DNA from: an uncultured bacterium | GTDB lineage: Bacteria; Bacillota; Bacilli; Lactobacillales; Lactobacillaceae | Assembly: GCA_905214235.1 (NCBI GenBank) | Contig: CAJMLF010000008.1 | Coordinates: 1 to 64,000 of the forward strand | Length of the DNA stretch: 64,000 bases | Reading direction: 5' to 3' | Shown here: positions 59,016-64,000 of the stretch, one piece after another | How the letters are laid out: every line of letters begins with the position of its first letter | Position numbering within the stretch: the stretch's first letter is position 1 | The notes under the pieces: model-generated | The model's input: the letters and a program-made list of their open reading frames with translations, nothing else | Database searches by the model: none | What the model was told of the DNA's origin: nothing | Made by a program: the position numbers and the translations under genes

Positions 59016-59044
59016 ATTCTAACCATTTTCGCTCCAAAAGGCAA
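59016..59044 (-). promoter_or_regulatory. Promoter of trpS
   Basis: Minus-strand TTGCCT (59039-59044), a 17-base spacer and TAGAAT (59016-59021) give a sigma-A type promoter, with transcription starting near 59009, just ahead of the T-box. Confidence 0.7.
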
Positions 59045-59054
59045 GCGGGCAAGG

Positions 59055-59090
59055 CAAACGCTTGTTCCGGATGAAAAGTCCCCGTATAAT
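59055..59090 (+). promoter_or_regulatory. SOS promoter with LexA box for the Y-family polymerase
   Basis: CAAACGCTTGTTCC (59055-59068) matches the Gram-positive SOS box CGAACRNRYGTTYC at nearly all positions. It overlaps a -35 TTGTTC (59062-59067) with a 17-base spacer to TATAAT (59085-59090). LexA (DinR) should repress the polymerase until DNA damage. Confidence 0.75.
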
Positions 59091-59122
59091 GGAACAAGAA
59101 TCTAACGAAAGGAGGGCTAACC

Positions 59123-60637
59123 GTGGCCCGCACCTACTTGGCAATTGACCTCAAATCCTTCTATGCTTCGGCGGAGTGTGCCGCTCACCACCTCAACCCG
59201 CTGACCACTAACCTCGTGGTCGCCGATGAGTCCCGGACGAGTAAGACCATCTGCCTAGCCGTCTCCCCGGCCCTTAAACAGTTTGGGGTACCAGGCCGGC
59301 CCCGCCTCTTCGAAGTCGAGCAAATTGTGGGAAAGTTGAACCGGGAACGAGCGCAAAAGGCGCCCCACCACCGGCTAACCAAGTATAGCTCCGTTTACCG
59401 GCCGCAGCTTTTGCGCAACCCCCGTTTGCGGATTGGCTTCAAGATTGTTCCACCACGAATGTCCTTCTACCTAAAGAAGAGTGCGGAGATTTACGAAATT
59501 TACCTCCGTTACCTCCCACCGGAGAAAATCCACCCCTACTCTATCGATGAGGTCTTAATGGACGTCACCGATTACCTGGCCGAGCACCACGTTTCGGCGC
59601 ATGCCCTGGCCAAGGAGATGATCCAGACGATTCAGTTGGAGACGAAGATTACCGCCACGGCGGGGATTGGGACGAACCTCTACCTTGCAAAAGTGGCGAT
59701 GGACATCGTTGCCAAGCGGATTCCGGCGGATGAGGATGGCGTCCGGATTGCCCAAATGAATGAACAGGAATACCGCCGCTACCTATGGGCCCACGAACCG
59801 TTGACCGACTTCTGGCGGATTGGTCGCGGTTACGCCAAGCGCCTCCAAAAGCTGGGACTAAACACCATGGGTGACATTGCCCGCTGTTCCTTGGGTAAGT
59901 TGTCCGACCCCTTAAACGAGGAGGTCCTCTACCGTGAATTCGGCAAGAACGCCGAGCTGATCATTGACCACGCCTGGGGATACGAATCGGCCACCATGGA
60001 AGACATTAAGAACTACCGGTCGAGCAACCACGGAATCTATTCCAGCATTGTCCTGCCTAAGCCGTATAAGTACAGTGAGGCCCGCCTGGTGGTCCGGGAG
60101 ATGGTCGACATGCTGAGCCTCCAGATGGTTAAACGGGACCTGGTTGCGGACCAGTTTTCGCTGACGGTCAACTACGATGTCCAAAGCCTCCACCAGGGTC
60201 ATGGTTACCACGGGCCGACGACGACTGACTTTTATGGTCGAGAGGTTCCCCACCCTGATCACGGTAGTTTTACAACTAAGCTCCCAACAGCATCACCACG
60301 GGAGCTAACGGATCACTTCCTGGAGGTATTTCAGCAGAAGGTCAATTCCGACCTCTTCGTCCGCCGGGTTACTGTCACCGCTAACCACCTAGTGAAGCAG
60401 GCGGTCGCGGACCAGATGACCCATACGGAGCAGCTGGACCTGTTTACCAACACCAACCAGCACCTGCAAAAAGAGAACCAGGAACGTCGCCAGCGTCAAC
60501 AGGACCAACGGATACAAAAGATGGTCCTCAAACTGCAGGACCGCTTTGGGAAGAATTCGATTATCCGGGCCGCGGACTTGAAGGACGGGGCGGTTGCCAA
60601 GAAACGTAATAAGGAGATTGGGGGACACCGGGCATAA
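59123..60637 (+). CDS. Y-family error-prone DNA polymerase (UmuC/UvrX-like)
   Basis: The start is GTG 59123 after AAGGAGGGC; 504 residues. Y-family motifs: AIDLKSFYASAE near the start and YSIDEVLMDVTDYL with the catalytic acidic pair, then GIGTNLYLAKVAMD and a helix-hairpin-helix-like WRIGRGYAKRLQKLGL. The little-finger region and a basic C-terminal tail follow. Such proteins replicate past lesions. It is encoded with a YolD-like partner and has a LexA box. Confidence 0.94.
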   Translation: MARTYLAIDLKSFYASAECAAHHLNPLTTNLVVADESRTSKTICLAVSPALKQFGVPGRPRLFEVEQIVGKLNRERAQKAPHHRLTKYSSVYRPQLLRNPRLRIGFKIVPPRMSFYLKKSAEIYEIYLRYLPPEKIHPYSIDEVLMDVTDYLAEHHVSAHALAKEMIQTIQLETKITATAGIGTNLYLAKVAMDIVAKRIPADEDGVRIAQMNEQEYRRYLWAHEPLTDFWRIGRGYAKRLQKLGLNTMGDIARCSLGKLSDPLNEEVLYREFGKNAELIIDHAWGYESATMEDIKNYRSSNHGIYSSIVLPKPYKYSEARLVVREMVDMLSLQMVKRDLVADQFSLTVNYDVQSLHQGHGYHGPTTTDFYGREVPHPDHGSFTTKLPTASPRELTDHFLEVFQQKVNSDLFVRRVTVTANHLVKQAVADQMTHTEQLDLFTNTNQHLQKENQERRQRQQDQRIQKMVLKLQDRFGKNSIIRAADLKDGAVAKKRNKEIGGHRA

Positions 60638-61077
60638 TGGACAAGAAACAATGGGAAGCCGAGAAGAAGCAGTTCAACGATACATCCCGTTATAACGACA
60701 TAATGGACGTGCCCCGCCACGTCTCAAGGGCCCACTTGCCGATGCCCCAGATCGACCGGGCCGGCCAGTTCGCCCCGTTTGCTGCTTTGACCGGCTATAA
60801 GGAGCTTTTGGACCAGACGGCCAAACGCTACCAAAATAAGGACTACCTCAGCCATGCGGAGTTGCTGGCCCTCACTAAGCAGATCAAGGAGCTGAGTAAG
60901 GTTAGGCCCTGGCCATTGGTCACCGTTACCTATTTCAATGGGCAAAACGGCTACTATGAACAGTACACCGGACAGTTGGTCAATGTTGACTGGCGACGGC
61001 AACGGCTACGTTTTCGGGACGGGAGCTCGGTTGTGATTCGAAGTTTGAAAAGAATTAAAGTAAAAAAAGATAAGTAA
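60637..61077 (+). CDS. YolD-like protein, partner of the Y-family polymerase
   Basis: The 146-residue protein starts at the TAATG overlap with the polymerase. The core MPQIDRAGQFAPFAALTGY resembles the YolD-like family (consensus of an acidic/Arg plus WxPF-AxxGY type). YolD-UvrX pairs in Bacillus prophage-like regions act together in mutagenesis. An OB-like C-terminal half ends with KRIKVKKDK. The assignment is moderate. Confidence 0.7.
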   Translation: MDKKQWEAEKKQFNDTSRYNDIMDVPRHVSRAHLPMPQIDRAGQFAPFAALTGYKELLDQTAKRYQNKDYLSHAELLALTKQIKELSKVRPWPLVTVTYFNGQNGYYEQYTGQLVNVDWRRQRLRFRDGSSVVIRSLKRIKVKKDK

Positions 61078-61137
61078 ATAATTATTTTACGTTATAATAC
61101 CCCGATATATTCTTAACTAATTTAGGAAAATAGCTAG

Positions 61138-61176
61138 TGATTGACGTGGCAAATCAATCACTGGTTTTTCTTTTTA
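61138..61176 (+). terminator. Terminator after the YolD-like gene
   Basis: AGTGATTGA pairs with TCAATCACT across nine bases, followed by GGTTTTTCTTTTT on the plus strand. It ends the polymerase/YolD-like transcript. Confidence 0.8.
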
Positions 61177-61426
61177 AAGGGACGCTTACTGCATTGATTT
61201 CCGTTTGTCGAGTATTATATTTATTATGTTTAACATATTAACTGTAGATAAATAACGATAGCTTTTATTCTTGAATATTCCAAAAAATTAGCAAAATATT
61301 CTTTAATTATTTTACTTCCGAAAAGTATGTGAATTTAGGAGCAATGCCAAGCGATTCTTCTTTAAAATCAATATTCCATTTCTATATATAATTCAATATT
61401 TCCAGCAGAATATCAGTTTTCCGCGT

Positions 61427-61455
61427 TTTACATGAAAACGTTGCCAATGTATACT
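61427..61455 (+). promoter_or_regulatory. preTA promoter with embedded cre site
   Basis: TTTACA (61427-61432), a 17-base spacer and TATACT (61450-61455) each match the sigma-A consensus at five of six positions. The spacer contains TGAAAACGTTGCCA (61433-61446), which fits the cre consensus TGWNANCGNTNWCA with one mismatch. CcpA bound here would block polymerase. Transcription would start near 61462. Confidence 0.65.
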
Positions 61456-61551
61456 GACAACTGTAGTAAGGCACACTTATTGTCATTTTGTTAATGAAAA
61501 TACCATTAATAAAATTGCGGACACCAAAAAGTCCTCTTAAGCAATACCAAA

Positions 61552-61565
61552 GTGACACTTATCAC
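61552..61565 (+). promoter_or_regulatory. CRP/FNR-type palindrome before preT
   Basis: GTGACACTTATCAC is a perfect GTGA-N6-TCAC palindrome, the CRP/FNR family core. It lies about 36 bp before the preT start. Lactobacilli encode Fnr-like Flp and ArcR-like proteins that bind such sites. It sits well downstream of the promoter above, so it may repress or serve another promoter. Confidence 0.5.
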
Positions 61566-61600
61566 AAATACTGTATTTGCTTTTTAAGGAGGTAATTACT

Positions 61601-62842
61601 TTGGCTTCTAACTATACTAAAGAACCCAAGGGTTACACAATGTCTACTGTGATGCAAGAAGCAGCACGTTGTCTACTGTGTGAAGACGCACCTTGTTCTA
61701 AGGCATGTCCAGCTCACACTAATCCAGCTAAGTTTATTCGGAGTGTTCGTTTCCGCAACGTTAAGGGGGCAGCCGAAACCATTCGGGAAAACAACGCCCT
61801 CGGTGCTATTTGTGCCCGGGTTTGCCCAACTGAACGTTACTGTGAAAGTGCATGTACCCGTGCAAAAATTGATGGCCCAATCGACATTGGTGGAATTCAA
61901 CGCTATGTTACTGATATGGAACGGAAGGAAAACATGCAGATCCTGCACGCCGGTAAGGAAAACGGCATGAACGTTGCCATCATCGGGAGTGGTCCTGCCG
62001 GGCTGCAAGCTGCTGCCACCTTACGGCAAAAGGGTTACGGCGTTGACATTTACGAAAAGAACGCCAAGGCTGGTGGTTACCTGACCTACGGAATTCCTGA
62101 ATACCGCCTGCCAGAAGCCATCGTTGACTATGAAGTTCAACGGATTGTTAACCTCGGGGCCAACATCAAGTACAACGTTGCCGTTGGTAAGGACATCACC
62201 ATGGACGACCTGAAGGCTAAGTACGATGCCGTTATCGTGGCCATTGGTGCCAGTGCTGCCAAGACAATTCCGATGTTTGAACACAACATCTGCACGGAAT
62301 CCGCTATTTCCTTCCTGGCCCGTGCCAAGGAAAACAAGGGCAAGCTTGACGACCTGCCGGACAATGTTCTGGTTATCGGTGGTGGTGACGTTGCGATGGA
62401 CGTTGTTACAACCCTGAAGAAGCTGGGTGTCACCCACGTTACCGACATGGTATACGAAGAATTCTCTGAATTTAAGGCTTCCAAGAAGGAACTTGAAGGG
62501 GCCCAAAAAGAAGGCGTTACGATCGTTGATGGATATGTTCCAACCGATGTACGTCAAAACAAGGTTACCTTCAAGCACCGTAAGATTGATAGTGAAATGA
62601 CGATTACTGCTGATAAGATCATCTTAGCCATTGGTCAAAAGGTTGACGCAGATGGCTTAGACATTGACATTCAGCACAACGAGATTCCATTCCGGGAAGC
62701 ACGCTTCCACACTAAGGACCCGAAGGTATTCGCAACTGGTGACATTGTCGATGGTGACAAGACCGTTGTTTACGCCGTTCAAAAGGGTAAGGAAGTTGCC
62801 GAAGAAATCGATCGTGTGTTAGGAGGTCAGAACAATGATTAA
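61601..62842 (+). CDS. preT: NAD-dependent dihydropyrimidine dehydrogenase subunit PreT
   Basis: The flavin and NAD subunit of the uracil/thymine reductase PreTA. TTG 61601, seven bases after AAGGAGGT, gives 413 residues (MASNYTKEP). Two Cys clusters, CLLCEDAPCSKACPAH and CARVCPTERYCESAC, bind Fe-S; FAD and NAD(P) motifs are IIGSGPAGLQAAATL and VLVIGGGDVAMDV. The last 8 bp overlap preA. The family transfers electrons from NADH to PreA. Confidence 0.92.
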   Translation: MASNYTKEPKGYTMSTVMQEAARCLLCEDAPCSKACPAHTNPAKFIRSVRFRNVKGAAETIRENNALGAICARVCPTERYCESACTRAKIDGPIDIGGIQRYVTDMERKENMQILHAGKENGMNVAIIGSGPAGLQAAATLRQKGYGVDIYEKNAKAGGYLTYGIPEYRLPEAIVDYEVQRIVNLGANIKYNVAVGKDITMDDLKAKYDAVIVAIGASAAKTIPMFEHNICTESAISFLARAKENKGKLDDLPDNVLVIGGGDVAMDVVTTLKKLGVTHVTDMVYEEFSEFKASKKELEGAQKEGVTIVDGYVPTDVRQNKVTFKHRKIDSEMTITADKIILAIGQKVDADGLDIDIQHNEIPFREARFHTKDPKVFATGDIVDGDKTVVYAVQKGKEVAEEIDRVLGGQNND

Positions 62843-64000
62843 TAAAGACTTATCAGTAGACTTTTTAGGAGTTCACTTTGAAAACCCATTCTGCCTCTCA
62901 GCTTCACCAGTTGGTAACTGTTATGAAATGTGTGCCCGTGCTTACCGGGCTGGCTGGGGCGGTATCACTTTCAAGACCATTTCACCAAACAGTGAAAAGA
63001 TTGATGAAGTATCTCCTCGTTTTAATGAATTATCAAAGGAAGACACCCCATTTGTTGCCTTTAACAACATGGAGCAACTATCCGAACGGACCGTTGAAGA
63101 AAACTGTGCTGATATGAAACGGCTGAAGGAAGAATTTCCTAACAAGGTTTTGATTGCTTCAATCATGGCTGCTACCGAAGACGGCCTGACTAAGTTGGCA
63201 CAACAAGTTACTGAAGCTGGTGCAGACATTATTGAATTAAGTATGTCTTGCCCACAGACTTCTAACGCTAAGATGGGTGCCGAAGTCGATGAAGACCCAG
63301 AATTATGTAAGCAACTGACCGAGGCCGTTAAACGAGGAACCGATGTTCCAGTTATTGCTAAGATTTCACCAAACTTAGCATCAATGGTTCCTGCCGTTAA
63401 GGGTTGCTTAGCCGGTGGTGCCGATGGGTTCTCCCTTATTGATACTGTCCGTTCAGTTTCAAACGTTGACCTTGAAAAGAATGTCGCACTGCCTAACATC
63501 AATGGTAAGTCGGCCGTTTCTGGCTTATCTGGGAAGGCTGTTAAACCAATTGCCCTTCACTTCCTTCAAGAATTACGTTCTGCCTCTGGCCTTGAACAAT
63601 TACCAATTGCCGGTATTGGTGGAATTGAAACCTGGGAAGACGCTGCTGAATACATTCTGATGGGTGCTACAACCGTCCAAGTAACCACGGCAATTATGCA
63701 ATATGGTTACCGGATTATTGACGACCTGAAGAATGGTATGATGCACTACATGGAAGAAAAGGGTGTTGATCACCTTTCAGAATTAGTTGGTCTTGCTAAT
63801 AAGAACGTTGTTCCAACCAGCCAACTGGACCGTGATTACAAGGTTTACCCAAAGATTGACTGGGATAAATGTATCGGCTGTGGTCGTTGCTTCATCTCCT
63901 GTCAAGATGGTGCTCACCAAGCAATGGGCTGGGATGATGAAAAACGTCTGCCAACCTTTGATAAGAGCAAGTGTGTCGGTTGTCAACTTTGTGCTCTGGT
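62835..64000 (+). CDS. preA: NAD-dependent dihydropyrimidine dehydrogenase subunit PreA, partial
   Basis: The frame opens at ATG 62835 (MINKDLSVDFLGV) and runs off the right edge. The first 300 residues form a dihydroorotate-dehydrogenase-like FMN barrel (VLIASIMAAT, ELSMSCPQTSNAKMGA, PVIAKISPN). Then ferredoxin-type motifs begin: CIGCGRCFISC and CVGCQLC. It reduces pyrimidine bases with PreT. The active-site loop reads GAEVDEDPEL, with Val where mammalian DPD has the catalytic Cys, so the exact substrate is uncertain. Confidence 0.88.
   Translation, partial: MINKDLSVDFLGVHFENPFCLSASPVGNCYEMCARAYRAGWGGITFKTISPNSEKIDEVSPRFNELSKEDTPFVAFNNMEQLSERTVEENCADMKRLKEEFPNKVLIASIMAATEDGLTKLAQQVTEAGADIIELSMSCPQTSNAKMGAEVDEDPELCKQLTEAVKRGTDVPVIAKISPNLASMVPAVKGCLAGGADGFSLIDTVRSVSNVDLEKNVALPNINGKSAVSGLSGKAVKPIALHFLQELRSASGLEQLPIAGIGGIETWEDAAEYILMGATTVQVTTAIMQYGYRIIDDLKNGMMHYMEEKGVDHLSELVGLANKNVVPTSQLDRDYKVYPKIDWDKCIGCGRCFISCQDGAHQAMGWDDEKRLPTFDKSKCVGCQLCAL

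Larger units (their letters stand above)
61078..61600 (+). other. Long AT-rich intergenic region ahead of preTA
   Basis: About 520 bp, clearly more AT-rich than the flanking genes, without a gene. It holds the terminator at 61138-61176, a promoter with a cre site (61427-61455), and a GTGA-N6-TCAC palindrome (61552-61565). The stretch 61180-61420 shows nothing I can name. Confidence 0.5.

Noticed and set aside
58869..59105. A plus-strand frame of 78 codons between trpS and the polymerase gene
   Set aside because: It runs through the T-box leader and the promoter region on the opposite strand, and has no ribosome site.

Overview
The window looks like a stretch of chromosome from a heterofermentative lactic acid bacterium, most likely of the Limosilactobacillus (L. 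reuteri / L. fermentum) group with mid-range GC. This rests on protein style and gene order: ftsH-hpt-tilS-yabR-divIC-S4 protein-mfd-pth, murF-cshA-alr-mazF, a dltXABCD operon, sufCDSUB, and degradative HMG-CoA reductase. The species is not fixed by what can be seen. Nearly all of it is ordinary core genome. No tRNA or rRNA gene, insertion sequence, prophage or CRISPR array was recognised.

Layout. 1-7469 (minus): a cell-division, RNA-repair and DNA-repair operon running pth, mfd, S4 protein, divIC, yabR, tilS, hpt and then the first codons of ftsH. 7680-8318 (plus): cbpA, a c-di-AMP-binding CBS protein. 8362-9865 (minus): alr and mazF. 10145-14601 (plus): dltXABCD for D-alanylation of teichoic acids, sitting between alr and cshA where many lactobacilli carry acpS. 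14664-19213 (minus): cshA, murF, htpX, lemA. 19342-24822: low-molecular-weight PTP (plus), then sortase, rpmE2, a MurA with Asp in the fosfomycin-target position, pyrG with a CTP-sensing attenuator, and rpoE. 24868-28494: a DUF1934 gene with a disturbed start, then (plus) a LipL-type acyltransferase, an HD phosphohydrolase and a Cof phosphatase.

28559-42927 (minus): linear amide hydrolase, lipoprotein, prs, glmU, purR, a zinc ABC importer with a Zur-like box, ispE, veg, and the metG-tatD-rnmV-rsmA operon, then a DUF72 protein. 43244-49949: the SUF Fe-S assembly operon, ending in a PlcR-like regulator that faces a newly recognised 36-residue peptide gene. This is the best candidate for an undescribed signalling pair. 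50154-52532 (plus): feoA-feoB plus a Cys-rich FeoB-associated membrane peptide, divergent from suf with a shared inverted repeat between them.

52576-58831 (minus): aldo/keto reductase, sirtuin, a HELLH protein, HMG-CoA reductase, Ppx/GppA, and trpS under a Trp T-box. A 49-bp unit carrying the trpS stop region is tandemly repeated behind trpS. 59123-61077 (plus): an SOS-controlled Y-family polymerase with a YolD-like partner. 61601-64000 (plus): preT-preA, behind a promoter whose spacer contains a catabolite-response element.

Themes. The window holds several linked metal and Fe-S functions (SUF, Feo, Zn import, Fe-S-rich PreTA) and cell-envelope building (dlt, murA, murF, alr, glmU, sortase). 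It also holds nucleotide metabolism (hpt, prs, purR, pyrG, PreTA), with several classic Gram-positive regulatory devices readable directly in the DNA.
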